64,000 nucleotides of DNA from Desulfomonile tiedjei (GCA_016212925.1 JACRDF010000015.1:186001-250000), one strand, 5' to 3'. Shown: positions 25,287 to 34,117, numbered from the stretch's first letter. The notes: a model not told the origin generated them from the sequence alone. Translations and numbers: made by a program.

Positions 25287-27083
25287 TTATCGTGACTTTT
25301 GCTCAGCGTCTTGCTGTCGGTAGGTGAGTTGAATCATTTCGTTCAGGAAGCGTTCAGGGTTCTCGATGGCGCTCTTTGGAATGACGAACTCGTATTGACC
25401 GGAGCGTTCCATCACCAACTTGAGGCCGTGGTGATAATTCTGGAAAATCTTGCGGCAGACAATGAGAGCTTCCTCTGAACCGTTGAGCACCCGCCGGATC
25501 AATTCGTGGAGAGCGTCATCGGCAAAGCGAATCCTCAGCCCATAAAGGCCTTCGAATTCTTTCTCAAAATCATGGATTTGGCTTTCAACTCTTGTGTAAC
25601 GCCTATACATGGTTTCGGGGGCTATCCCTTGAGATACCGAAGCGTCTACAACAGCTTCCAGCGCGGCGCCAGTCAGAGCCCGGCCGTAAGTTTTCGCGAG
25701 TTCCGGGCCGCGGCGTTCAAGCTCCTCCAGCAATTCCGCTCGCTCCTGGGAATCAATCCCGTCGAAAACCTCGCATCGCAATGGATGCGATTCGTCCTCC
25801 AGAATCTCCTGCAGAATCAATCTGGGTTTTTCCACCAACTCATCGGTAACAGCGAACTGTTTTACCGGAGTCGATGGAAGGGTTCGCTCAAACCCGACAA
25901 GGATTTTTTCCATCACGCTTATAAGCGCTCTAGCTCCTGTCTTTTCTTTGTGAGCCAGCGCGGCCATCTGCCTCAAGGCTCCGTCAGCGAACCGAATGTC
26001 AATGCCGTAGGACTTGAAATCCTGCTTCTTGGCCGTCACAACGGATGAGTACCTATTCTGAAGAATCTGGTACAGATCTCCCTCGTCCAAGTCCTCCAAA
26101 ACAGCGATGACCGGGAGGCGCCCCACGAATTCGGATTCAAAACCGTACTCGATGAGGTCCTCAGCCTTCACTTCGCGGAACAAATCACCTCTGTCTTCTT
26201 TCCCTTTCAGAGTCGCCCCAAAGCCCAATCCTTTTCGAGTCAGCCTCTTGGAAACGATCTCGTCGAGCCCGTTGAAAGCCCCTGAAACTATAAACAGTAT
26301 ATCTCGAGTGTTTATAGTCCGTTTCAGCCGTTTACCGGTCTTTTGAAAATGCGCTGCGGCCTCCATGAGCGACACCGGGTCGTGAGCGACTTTAAGGTCA
26401 ACCTCCGTTTCTTCCATGGGTTTCAGAAGATTGCGCTGCACCCCTGATCGCGAAACATCCAGGCCGATGATGTTGCCGGAAGACGCTATCTTGTCTATTT
26501 CGTCTATGTAGATGATGCCGTAGCGGGCCTTTTCAATGTCTCCATCGGCCTCCTGGACCAAGTCTCTCACCAGGTCCTCGACATCACCTCCAACGTACCC
26601 GGTCTCACTGAATTTGGTGGCATCGCCTTTGACAAAGGGGACCCCCAATTTGCGGGCAATCAGCTTGATAAGATACGTCTTGCCCACACCAGTGGGACCG
26701 ATCAGGATAATGTTGTTTTTGATCCTCCCCAGTCCTTCGCGGTCCTCACCCTCACCCTTTTCCTGGTAATATCGAATCCGGTTGAAATGAGTGCACATCT
26801 TGGTGGCGAGAATTTCCTTGGCCGCGTCCTGGCGAATCACGAAACGATCCAGGTACTCGTGGAGTTCGGCCGGTTTCATATCGAAACGAATTGGAGAAGG
26901 TCCCACATCAGTCTTGATAGTATGTCCTTCGCCCGTTTCTTCCGCACCAGGCCAGGGACCGATCTGGGTCCCCATCACCCTAATACGATTTCCGTACTTG
27001 CTCGCGAGGAATTCGTTTATTTCTTTCTCGACCTCTTTGGGGTCGGGGAAATTGGTTCCCTGAACGTCATCTTTCTTGTCCAT
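25287..27083 (-). CDS. ClpX-like AAA+ unfoldase lacking the zinc-binding domain
   Basis: 598-residue AAA+ ATPase. Walker A GPTGVGKT is at 129-136, pore loop GYVG at 162-165 and Walker B IIYIDEID at 190-197; an Arg-finger region (SEFVGRLP) and sensor-2 GAR are also present, all as in ClpX. The tripeptide L286-G287-F288 occupies the place of the ClpX IGF loop that docks on ClpP, so partnership with ClpP is plausible. Differences from ClpX: there is no N-terminal Cys4 zinc domain (an acidic, Pro/Gly-containing leader instead), the second pore-loop region is replaced by a Lys-rich insert, and about 170 extra residues follow the small AAA domain. It lies 79 bases downstream of bpt on the same strand. 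An HslU assignment is less likely because the I-domain is absent. Confidence 0.85.
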   Translation of the reverse strand: MDKKDDVQGTNFPDPKEVEKEINEFLASKYGNRIRVMGTQIGPWPGAEETGEGHTIKTDVGPSPIRFDMKPAELHEYLDRFVIRQDAAKEILATKMCTHFNRIRYYQEKGEGEDREGLGRIKNNIILIGPTGVGKTYLIKLIARKLGVPFVKGDATKFSETGYVGGDVEDLVRDLVQEADGDIEKARYGIIYIDEIDKIASSGNIIGLDVSRSGVQRNLLKPMEETEVDLKVAHDPVSLMEAAAHFQKTGKRLKRTINTRDILFIVSGAFNGLDEIVSKRLTRKGLGFGATLKGKEDRGDLFREVKAEDLIEYGFESEFVGRLPVIAVLEDLDEGDLYQILQNRYSSVVTAKKQDFKSYGIDIRFADGALRQMAALAHKEKTGARALISVMEKILVGFERTLPSTPVKQFAVTDELVEKPRLILQEILEDESHPLRCEVFDGIDSQERAELLEELERRGPELAKTYGRALTGAALEAVVDASVSQGIAPETMYRRYTRVESQIHDFEKEFEGLYGLRIRFADDALHELIRRVLNGSEEALIVCRKIFQNYHHGLKLVMERSGQYEFVIPKSAIENPERFLNEMIQLTYRQQDAEQKSR

Positions 27084-27162
27084 GGTTCAAGCCTCTCAAA
27101 CGTTTAACAACAGCCACTGTCATCTTGGCTTCTGATAAATATATGTACCGCGCTTCATGACG

Positions 27163-28020
27163 TCAATCCTTGCCGGGGCTGAGGCCCGACCGTTGCTTGA
27201 AGGAGCGGCCCGCGGACTTCGTTGCTCCCCCGGCCTCTCCATCCTGCCCGCTTATCCAATTGCAGGACCGATCCAGAATCTCATTAGGCCTGAACCGCTG
27301 CTTGTAACTCATTGCCGAGCATTCGCTGACAAAGAAGCCCAGGTAATAGTAGGGAATCGAGTGCCCTGTGCAGAACCATATCTCCTGGATAGCCGAAAAG
27401 GTGCCAAGACTCCGGTAAGCACAATCCGGGTCATAGAACATGTACACGCTCGATAAGGAACGCGAGCACAAATCAGCGATTCCCACGCCCACCAGACGCC
27501 CGCGAACTCGATACTCAAATTCGATGGTCTTCACAGGCGAGAGGTAAAGCGATTCCTTGAGATATTCGGGAGTTCTGTCCGGAAGGGTGCCGTGTTTCAG
27601 CAAGAGATAATCGGAGTATATGCTAAACTTCTCCTTGGAAAACCGCGGAGCACCGACCCTGACCTCCACTTCCGCGTTTTTTCTCAGAACCCGCCTCTGG
27701 GACTTATCGGGCTTGAAGGTCGCAGCAGGAACTCTTATGGGACGGCATTCCCAGCATCCGTCACAAATGGGCCGGTAAAAGATTTGACCTGATCTCCGAA
27801 ACCCTTGATCCATAAAGTCATGATACAGCTCTGACGGGAAGGCCTCGGCCAGGAAGAACTCCTCCCTCGCGTCTCGGCCGGGCAGGTAAGGACAAGCATG
27901 CACATCCCCGGCCATCAGAAAATCAAGCGGGATCGTCCCGTAATGCGGGGAAAAAAGTGAACTTATGCGACCACCGGTGGCCGCAGACCGGCTGTTGGGG
28001 TTCGTGATATCCATGTGCAT
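27163..28020 (-). CDS. bpt: Aspartate/glutamate leucyltransferase (Bpt, ATE-like)
   Basis: 285-residue aminoacyl-tRNA-protein transferase that adds Leu to proteins bearing N-terminal Asp or Glu, creating N-degrons. Diagnostic blocks are ACPYLPGRDAREEF, then FYRPICDGCWECRPIRVP with its Cys pairs, and the Arg/Lys-rich KPDKSQRRVLRKN. The C-terminal acyltransferase-like part includes YYYLGFFVSECSAMSYKQRF. The C-terminal 30 residues are a low-conservation tail. A ClpX-like unfoldase gene follows at once. In known systems the recognised N-degrons go to ClpS-ClpAP, so this neighbour is notable. Confidence 0.93.
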   Translation of the reverse strand: MHMDITNPNSRSAATGGRISSLFSPHYGTIPLDFLMAGDVHACPYLPGRDAREEFFLAEAFPSELYHDFMDQGFRRSGQIFYRPICDGCWECRPIRVPAATFKPDKSQRRVLRKNAEVEVRVGAPRFSKEKFSIYSDYLLLKHGTLPDRTPEYLKESLYLSPVKTIEFEYRVRGRLVGVGIADLCSRSLSSVYMFYDPDCAYRSLGTFSAIQEIWFCTGHSIPYYYLGFFVSECSAMSYKQRFRPNEILDRSCNWISGQDGEAGGATKSAGRSFKQRSGLSPGKD

Positions 28021-28133
28021 CGGAAAAAACTCGGTTTTTCAGAGCTATTCTGCCCTGCCAACTATTCTATACCACTGACTTGGCATCAGAAAGCGGTTTT
28101 TCATCACTGAAGAGATGGAAAGATCCTCAGAGA

Positions 28134-29180
28134 TCACCACCATACGGCATAAGGTATTGCCACGGCAAGGAGGCTGAAAATTCTCAATCCCTGGCTGAGC
28201 AGCAAAAGCTGGGTGCCCATTGCCAGCCGGAAGAGCCCAACCTGGGTCGGGAGCTGATGCCGGACGGCCCTGATGGGAGCGGCTATGATCGTTCCAAGTA
28301 TCAGGGCCAAGGCGGTCTGCTTGGCGGTGAGACTGCCGGCTTCCAGCAAAGCTCCCGCGGCGGCCATGCCGGAGCTGAATTCCGCTGCCAGCGCAAATAT
28401 GATCACTCCGGCAGCTTCCACGGGGAAAAACTCCTTTGATATCCACCCAGCGGAGCCCTGCCGCAACCATTGGAACAAACCCCATTCATTGACCAGAAAG
28501 ACGAGAACATAAATGGGTATTGTGTAAAGAACCACACGAACAAACCTCGACTGAAACCTGTTCAAAATAGTGGCAAATTTTGCAGAGGCCTTGGGCTCGC
28601 CCTCCAAGTTCCCCGTCGCCGTGGAACTGCACGGCACGGGGAGCACAGAGCGGCCGTAAATCAGCAGCCCGGCGCCGCGAAGGCACGCAGCAGCGAAAAC
28701 CATACCCATGTACAACATGCCCGCGCTCCCTGCGAGAGAAGCTACAATGAAAAACGTAGTAGGCAAATGCACCAGGAAGGTCGGCAGGCTGGCGTTAAGC
28801 AGATATGTTACTGTTACCTCTCGGCGTGTGAGCCTCTTTTCGAGGTAAGCGTTCATGAGGATGGTGTTCGCAAGGATTCCGGAAACAAACCCCGTGGCCA
28901 GGGCTGCACCGCTCTCACCCTTCAAGTGCGCCCATCGTGTCAGAGGACTAACCCATCCGGCCAACGCGGACATCCATCCCAGGGCTTCCAGCATCTGTCC
29001 CGCCAGCAGGCCTAATCCCAGAAAGCAAAGAAGACGAACCACCGGGATCACTAACTTTTGGTAGACCTTTTCAGGCGAGAGAGCGATCCCTCCCAAGTGC
29101 AGCATTCCCACGGCGATGCCCGCGCAGGCTGTAGCTGACAGCAAAACAGGAACTATGATCCAACGGCGGTTGCGTTCCAT
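28134..29180 (-). CDS. Nucleoside-recognition (Gate) domain membrane protein
   Basis: 348-residue integral membrane protein with repeated hydrophobic segments and the Gate-domain patterns GFVSGILANTILMNAYLEKR and EFSSGMAAAGALLEAGSLT. Members of this group (SpmA/YjiH-like) are presumed transporters. It lies at the end of the B12 gene cluster, but a 216-base gap with two hairpins separates it from cobI, so it may be transcribed separately. A role in cobalt, corrinoid or nucleoside movement is only a guess from position. Confidence 0.8.
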   Translation of the reverse strand: MERNRRWIIVPVLLSATACAGIAVGMLHLGGIALSPEKVYQKLVIPVVRLLCFLGLGLLAGQMLEALGWMSALAGWVSPLTRWAHLKGESGAALATGFVSGILANTILMNAYLEKRLTRREVTVTYLLNASLPTFLVHLPTTFFIVASLAGSAGMLYMGMVFAAACLRGAGLLIYGRSVLPVPCSSTATGNLEGEPKASAKFATILNRFQSRFVRVVLYTIPIYVLVFLVNEWGLFQWLRQGSAGWISKEFFPVEAAGVIIFALAAEFSSGMAAAGALLEAGSLTAKQTALALILGTIIAAPIRAVRHQLPTQVGLFRLAMGTQLLLLSQGLRIFSLLAVAIPYAVWW

Positions 29181-29194
29181 AAGAATTCGGGAGA

Positions 29195-29250
29195 AACTTT
29201 TTTCTGCAAAAGAGTTTCCCCCGCACCCCCTTCAAAAAACTCCATATCTT
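29195..29250. repeat. Diverged copy of the palindromic GGGGAGGCCC repeat
   Basis: AAACTTTTTTCTGCAAAAGAG forms an imperfect palindrome and is followed by a C-rich arm and CTTCAAAAAACTCC. Order and spacing match the family at 34012, 43418 and 49890 in reverse orientation, with clear sequence divergence in the stem. Confidence 0.45.
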
Positions 29251-29251
29251 G

Positions 29252-29294
29252 CCCGTTGAGCCGCTTGCGCTGGCAGCGCACGCGGCTCAACGGG
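29252..29294. repeat. 13-bp perfect inverted repeat between cobI and the Gate-domain gene
   Basis: CCCGTTGAGCCGC and GCGGCTCAACGGG bracket a 17-base loop. No T-run follows on either strand. It lies in the cobI to Gate-protein gap and could stabilise the cobI mRNA end or terminate inefficiently. Confidence 0.55.
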
Positions 29295-29396
29295 AAGGAT
29301 ATAGCAGTTCCTCGAAAGCCTTGCCGGAAAGACTTTTATCGCAAGACGCTCCTCACAGACATTCCTATTTTGAGCCCAACCGGGCTGCGCAAACGC

Positions 29397-30119
29397 TCAC
29401 AACTCGATGCCTTTCCTTTTTATGATGATCAATGACAAATAAGGCATCTTTTTGCCACGCAAGGAACGGATATTCTCCACCACGGTTTCCCCATCCAGCC
29501 CGCAGCGGCTTATGCAGACTGCTCGATCGAGCAGGCTCAGCTCTTCAAGCGTTTGATAAATGTTGTCGAAATGCCGGTAGGTTTTCAGCATTACCACATT
29601 ATCCGAGGTCTCTATGATCTTGCGCAGTTGCGAACCGCCCATCGCGCCGGAAATTAGATGAAACGATTCCTCGCCTTCCGTCAGCGGTGTGTTGGAAGCT
29701 GCAGCGGCCGCATGGTAAGACGTGACCCCCGGCACCGTAACCACCCTGGTCTCGGGCGAAATGCTTTTTACAGTCCTGAGAAGATAGCAAAAAGTGGAAT
29801 ATGTCAGTGGATCTCCGAGAGTGACGAACGCAGCGTCGTTGCCTGAATCCAGGACTTGCAGGACTCGCCGCGCTCCTTTCTCCCATGCAGGCTGCAAGAC
29901 CGCCTTGTCTGTCGTCATTGGGAACGCGATCCGTTCAACGTCCGCGTTGGGCAGATGCTTGCGCACGATGTTGTGGGCCAGGCTATAGTGGTTCTTCGTG
30001 GAAGATGCCGCGAAGATGTTCGGCACACGTCTGAGGATTTCCAGGGCTTTGACCGTTATCAAGTCCGGATCTCCCGGCCCGACACCCAGCCCGTACAATG
30101 TACCGGCTTTCTCAGGCAT
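29397..30119 (-). CDS. cobI: Precorrin-2 / cobalt-factor II C20-methyltransferase
   Basis: 240-residue SAM-dependent tetrapyrrole methyltransferase of corrin biosynthesis. Family signatures seen are GTLYGLGVGPGDPDLITVKA at the N-terminus, FVTLGDPLTYSTFCYL and VTVPGVTSYHAAAAASNTPL. The cobaltochelatase CbiK in the same cluster favours the early-cobalt (anaerobic) route, so cbiL is an equivalent name. GAGGAGA precedes the ATG. It is the last gene of the riboswitch-led operon. Confidence 0.93.
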   Translation of the reverse strand: MPEKAGTLYGLGVGPGDPDLITVKALEILRRVPNIFAASSTKNHYSLAHNIVRKHLPNADVERIAFPMTTDKAVLQPAWEKGARRVLQVLDSGNDAAFVTLGDPLTYSTFCYLLRTVKSISPETRVVTVPGVTSYHAAAAASNTPLTEGEESFHLISGAMGGSQLRKIIETSDNVVMLKTYRHFDNIYQTLEELSLLDRAVCISRCGLDGETVVENIRSLRGKKMPYLSLIIIKRKGIEL

Positions 30120-30155
30120 GGCCGCGTCTCCTCGGAAAGATCGAGCTTACACAAA

Positions 30156-31136
30156 TCATGGTTTATCCTCTGAAATTAACTGAGGGTGCAAGAAAGTCGC
30201 TAACTGCTCGACCGCTTCCACTGACCGTGGGCCAGGCCTCGAGAAAACCTGCTCGTCCACCGTCAGCACACGCCCATCTCTCACAGCCTGAAGCGCGGAA
30301 AAATGCGGCCGCTCCCCAGGCGGCACGGGATTGCGGTTCATTGGGCCCTCCTGGACCACGTAAAAGTCCGGGTTGCAGGCAACCACTGTTTCAATACTCA
30401 TTCGCACCAGCTTTTTCTTCACAGAGACACAATTGGACCCGCCCGCGTGCTCGATGACGTCGTTGACTATGGAATTGGTTCCAGCGCTGAGGATGTCAGG
30501 ATAACGCACCTCGAAAAAAAGCTTCGGCCGCGTTGAGGCTGCGGCAAGCCGTTTCTTCACTCTATCCAGCGTACCCTTCAAGGAACTCACCAGACGATCC
30601 GCCTCCACGGGCTCGCCGGTAAGCGTGCCGATACGCTCGATGACTGAAAATATTTCGGCAAAGCTGGTCGGATTGAACACCGCCACGGTCAGCCCTTCTT
30701 TGCTCAACTGATTAACAGGCATCATGGCCTCTTTTCGGCCGGCTCCTTGAATTATGAGATCGGGTTTGAGGCCCATTACCATTTCTACGTTCGGTCGCAT
30801 GTGCGTGCCTATGCTCGGTCTGGAAACTATCGACGGAGGCGACACATCGGCTTTGGTCCTTCCAACTATCCTCGATTCCATGCCCATGCTGGCGAGGATT
30901 TCGTTATATGCCCCGTATAGGGCGATAATCCTTGTGGCGGGCTTGTCGAGTCGAATGGTTCGACCCGTGTCATCCACGATCTCAAAGGCCGAGGCCGGCG
31001 CCGGACTCGGGAGCAGAATCACCGCCAACACCAACGCGGCCCTGATTAGGTACGAAATGCGCTTGCGGACTGCCGGTGATCGGGTGCCTTGAGACTCGGA
31101 TCTCAGTCTCGTATATTTCCGAAAGATTCCTGTCAT
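30156..31136 (-). CDS. btuF: Cobalamin/iron-siderophore ABC transporter substrate-binding protein (BtuF/FecB-like)
   Basis: 326 residues. The ATG at 31136 has a TGAGGAC site and is followed by a basic N-region and a hydrophobic signal segment (about 26-50, ending APASAFEIVDD). The mature part begins with the PeripBP family block IVDDTGRTIRLDKPATRIIA. The start lies about 155 bases inside the end of btuD, an unusually long overlap. I found no better downstream start. Corrinoid specificity is inferred from the riboswitch and cbiK/cobI neighbours. Confidence 0.88.
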   Translation of the reverse strand: MTGIFRKYTRLRSESQGTRSPAVRKRISYLIRAALVLAVILLPSPAPASAFEIVDDTGRTIRLDKPATRIIALYGAYNEILASMGMESRIVGRTKADVSPPSIVSRPSIGTHMRPNVEMVMGLKPDLIIQGAGRKEAMMPVNQLSKEGLTVAVFNPTSFAEIFSVIERIGTLTGEPVEADRLVSSLKGTLDRVKKRLAAASTRPKLFFEVRYPDILSAGTNSIVNDVIEHAGGSNCVSVKKKLVRMSIETVVACNPDFYVVQEGPMNRNPVPPGERPHFSALQAVRDGRVLTVDEQVFSRPGPRSVEAVEQLATFLHPQLISEDKP

Positions 31137-31812
31137 TGAACACGTCCTCAGTTTTTCCGTCTGCCGCTACCCTGCCGCTTTTCAGGAAAATGAGCCTCCT
31201 ACAATAGAGCGCGGCCAGGTTCAAATCGTGCATCACACATAGCATGGTGCCGCCCTGACGGTTCTTCTCCGCCAATAAATCGAAGACCTGGACCTTGCGT
31301 GCCACGTCCAGATTGGAAGTTGCCTCGTCCAGGAGCAGGATTTCGGTTTCTTGTGCCAGGGCCCTGGCTACCATTACCATCTGGGCCTCTCCGCCGGAGA
31401 CCTCCCCGATGTATCTTTGAGCCAGATGCGAGATCTTGGTTTCTTCCAGAGCCGAGACGGCTACCTCCAGGTCTTTCGGGGAATATCCACCCCAACTGTC
31501 GAGGTGAGGATAGCGCCCCATCAAGACCACTGACAGACATTTGAAGGGAAAAGCGAATTCAGACCTCTGCGGAACAGAAGCCATGAGCCGCGCTTTCCAC
31601 CTGCTGTCTTGCCGGCTGATATCCACACCCTCCACTCGGATGCTCCCCGAGCGAATAGGGAGCACGCCTGTCAGCGCGAGCAATAGAGTGGTCTTTCCGC
31701 TTCCATTGGGACCGAGAAGGCCGGCCATTTCTCCCGCGGGCACTTTGAGGGATATGCCCTTGAGCACTTCCGTGCTCCCGTAACCGCAGTGAAGGGCTTG
31801 TACCTCAATCAA
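30982..31812 (-). CDS. btuD: Cobalamin/iron-siderophore ABC transporter ATP-binding protein (BtuD/FecE-like)
   Basis: 276-residue ATPase. Walker A is GPNGSGKTT, the signature region is VSGGEAQMVMVARALAQ, Walker B is ILLLDEATSNLDV and the switch His is in CVMHDLNLAA. Its last 50 residues (after YETEIRVSRHP) extend beyond the usual family end and overlap btuF. It also overlaps btuC by eight bases at its start. Confidence 0.93.
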   Translation of the reverse strand: MIEVQALHCGYGSTEVLKGISLKVPAGEMAGLLGPNGSGKTTLLLALTGVLPIRSGSIRVEGVDISRQDSRWKARLMASVPQRSEFAFPFKCLSVVLMGRYPHLDSWGGYSPKDLEVAVSALEETKISHLAQRYIGEVSGGEAQMVMVARALAQETEILLLDEATSNLDVARKVQVFDLLAEKNRQGGTMLCVMHDLNLAALYCRRLIFLKSGRVAADGKTEDVFNDRNLSEIYETEIRVSRHPITGSPQAHFVPNQGRVGVGGDSAPESGAGLGL

Positions 31813-32866
31813 GACCGCCGCGCTCCTTCCTCCACTTCAGAAGCAGACAGAAAAAAGGGCCTCCCAGCAACGCTGTTACTACGCCCACGGGCAACTCCTC
31901 ACCTCCGGGGAGCAGAACCCGAGCAGCCACGTCGGACCATATTAGAGCAACAGCCCCGAGCAGCCCGGATAGTATGAGCAGGGGCCGATGATCGGCTCCC
32001 ACGGCCATCCTCACGAGATGAGGTATGACCAGTCCCACAAAACCGATGACACCCGAAACAGACACAGCCCCGGCAGTTAACAGACTGGCGCCGATCAAAA
32101 TCCTCAAGCGAACTCGGTCCACATTTACGCCGAGCTGCCGAGCCTGCACGCCTCCAAGCGACAGCAGATCCAACTCTCGGGAATAGAGCCCGATGAGCAC
32201 GAGCCCTGCGGCCATGTACGGCAGGGCAAATGCTACGTGATTCCAGCCCCTTCCCTGAAAGCTGCCCATGACCCAAAAAACAATGCTTGACACGGATTCC
32301 TCATCCAGTGACTTAATCAGGGATATGAGCGCAGCCAGAAAAGTAGCCACCACTATGCCTGCCAGGACCATGGTCTCGGGCCTGAGCTGACGATTTATGC
32401 GGGCTAAGGCTATTACAGTAAAGAGCGCCGCAAGAGCCCCGGCCAACGCGGCCAACGGGATGAACCCCATGCCCAGATAAGTCTGGCCGCCAAGACCCAG
32501 AAAAATGGCCAGAGAAGCGCCAAAGGCCGCTCCGGTTGAAACGCCTATAGTGAACGGATCAGCCAGCGGATTTCTCAAAATCCCTTGAAAAGCAGCACCT
32601 GCTGCAGCCAATGTGAGCCCCACGAGACCGGAAAGACAAATCCTGCTCAGCCTTATATTGAAAACCACTTTCTCCCATACGGGATCTTGGCCGGAACCAC
32701 TCGAAAGGCCCAAGCCGGCTGCAATGGCCTTGAAAACACCCAGAGCGGGAATCTCCATTCGGCCGAACATGGCCGCGGCCAGAATAGATACGGTCGTGCC
32801 GAGCGTCAGTAACACCAGCAGCATCACAAATCGGCGATGCCACCGCTGCTCCTGTGCCCTTATCAC
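31805..32866 (-). CDS. btuC: Cobalamin/iron-siderophore ABC transporter permease (BtuC/FecCD-like)
   Basis: 353-residue multi-pass permease starting at GTG 32866. FecCD hallmarks are RLSRICLSGLVGLTLAAAGA with AFQGILRNPLADPFTIGVS, and VSGVIGFVGLVIPHLVRMAV. It pairs with BtuD and BtuF to import corrinoids. The gene follows cbiK after about 77 bases in the same direction. Confidence 0.93.
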   Translation of the reverse strand: MIRAQEQRWHRRFVMLLVLLTLGTTVSILAAAMFGRMEIPALGVFKAIAAGLGLSSGSGQDPVWEKVVFNIRLSRICLSGLVGLTLAAAGAAFQGILRNPLADPFTIGVSTGAAFGASLAIFLGLGGQTYLGMGFIPLAALAGALAALFTVIALARINRQLRPETMVLAGIVVATFLAALISLIKSLDEESVSSIVFWVMGSFQGRGWNHVAFALPYMAAGLVLIGLYSRELDLLSLGGVQARQLGVNVDRVRLRILIGASLLTAGAVSVSGVIGFVGLVIPHLVRMAVGADHRPLLILSGLLGAVALIWSDVAARVLLPGGEELPVGVVTALLGGPFFCLLLKWRKERGGLD

Positions 32867-32943
32867 CTCGCTGGGGGATTGGCGCTGATCGACAGTGGTT
32901 TGGAGAGCTTGCTTTTCCGTGTATCACCTTCTCCGCGGATAGT

Positions 32944-33831
32944 TCATTTCAGCCGCTCGTATGCTCCCTTCAAATGATCGAGCCAGACCTGGACGACTTC
33001 AGGGTACTCGGCTATGCCTTTGAGCACTGCCTCGCATTGGATCCCCTCGCTCGCAAGGACGGATTTCCAGCTATCTTTTTGGTCCCCGGCCATGTCCTTG
33101 TGAGCGTGCTCGCCGGCCACTGCCATCATCGGCATCAGGTAGGCTCTTTTGACCCCTTGGGCTTTGATTTTTAGGATAACGTCCTCCAAGCACGGTTCAC
33201 CGGCAACGCAGGCTATATGAACGTTCCGATCCAAAGCTTGGCAAGCCGCGTTCATAGCGTAATACCCTGCATACGACGGATGGTTTGGGGTGCCGTGCCC
33301 CATGAAAATCACCGCATCATCGGGCTTTCGGCTCTCAGGGACACGTTTGATCAAGGCCTGGGCTACCTTTCGGCAGTCTTCCTGCGATGCCAGCAAGGGC
33401 CGAGCGACCTGTAACTCCTTAATTCCACCCAACATTGTTTGGAAAGCCCGGAGGTTGGCATAAGTCTCATGGAATTCCAGGCCCGGTATTGCGTGTAAAG
33501 GCAGCACTGCAACATGGGTGAAGTCATCATCCATCAGCTTTGCCATTGCCGTCTCCGGCGATTCAAGGACCGTCCCCTGTTTGGCCAGTTTGTGCCGGAT
33601 GGCCTTCGAGGTGTACGCCCAGCAGATCTCGGTGGCCGGGAAAATCTCCTTAATTCTTTTATCTACCTGCTCGTATGCTACCTGGGCCTGAGGAACAGAG
33701 GTGCCGAAGGCCACCACAAGTATGGCCTTCTTTGCCGGTTTCTCCTCTCCGTGCTTGGCTTGGCTGACATTGCCGATGAGGAGGAGATTGACCGCAATTA
33801 AGACGCCGACGACACATAAGATCTTCTTCAT
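32944..33831 (-). CDS. cbiK: Periplasmic sirohydrochlorin cobaltochelatase (CbiK type)
   Basis: About 295 residues from the ATG at 33831. Residues 1-25 form a signal peptide (KKILCVVGVLIAVNLLLIG...SQA), as in the periplasmic CbiK-P of Desulfovibrio. The chelatase core has AILVVAFGTSVPQAQVAYE, LPLHAIPGLEFHE, VIFMGHGTPNHPSYAGYY and LMPMMAVAGEHAHKDMAGD; the His residues in the last blocks are the expected metal/porphyrin ligands. It inserts Co2+ into sirohydrochlorin, or has a haem/iron-linked role proposed for the exported form. First gene after the cobalamin riboswitch. Confidence 0.93.
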   Translation of the reverse strand: MKKILCVVGVLIAVNLLLIGNVSQAKHGEEKPAKKAILVVAFGTSVPQAQVAYEQVDKRIKEIFPATEICWAYTSKAIRHKLAKQGTVLESPETAMAKLMDDDFTHVAVLPLHAIPGLEFHETYANLRAFQTMLGGIKELQVARPLLASQEDCRKVAQALIKRVPESRKPDDAVIFMGHGTPNHPSYAGYYAMNAACQALDRNVHIACVAGEPCLEDVILKIKAQGVKRAYLMPMMAVAGEHAHKDMAGDQKDSWKSVLASEGIQCEAVLKGIAEYPEVVQVWLDHLKGAYERLK

Positions 33832-33958
33832 GAGGCACCCTTCTTCTGCACTTTCCACTGATCAACCGAAGTGCAAACGGCGTAATTCAGGGCGGTATCT
33901 TCCCTGTGGTATCTGCTGGATGCTGAACCGCGATAAGCGTGTCAAGTGACCCTCAGGT

Positions 33959-34007
33959 TTTGTGGCTTGGGAACTTCCGCTATCGGCGGATGTTCCCAAG
34001 CCACAAA
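33959..34007. repeat. 16-bp inverted repeat in the cbiK leader
   Basis: TTTGTGGCTTGGGAAC and GTTCCCAAGCCACAAA form a perfect stem around a 17-base loop that itself contains CCGCTATCGGCGG. It sits between the riboswitch terminator and cbiK, in the transcribed leader. It may affect stability or termination. Confidence 0.6.
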
Positions 34008-34011
34008 TATA

Positions 34012-34069
34012 CAGGAGTTTTTGGGGAGGGGTGTGGGGAGGCCCTTTTTGCAAAAAGGGCCTCCCCACA
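34012..34069. repeat. Palindromic repeat, copy A
   Basis: The 38 bases 34032-34069 are a perfect palindrome centred on TTTTTGCAAAAA with GGGGAGGCCC arms. It is preceded by AGGAGTTTTTGGGGAGGGG. The same arrangement recurs at 43418-43475 (reverse) and 49890-49946. The stem would be a very strong hairpin in RNA on either strand. Confidence 0.85.
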
Positions 34070-34088
34070 GTTCTCTTCCCCCTTCCAC

Positions 34089-34117
34089 AAAAAAACCCCG
34101 TACCTATTCGGCCGGGG
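34089..34117 (-). terminator. Terminator of the cobalamin riboswitch expression platform
   Basis: On the minus strand, CCCCG and CGGGG bracket a 12-base loop and are followed by seven T residues. It lies about 70 bases after the riboswitch aptamer and before cbiK, as expected for transcription attenuation when the vitamin is bound. Confidence 0.7.

Noticed and set aside
25287-27083. Assignment as HslU
   Set aside because: The I-domain is missing, no hslV is adjacent, and the ATPase core and ClpP-type loop resemble ClpX more.
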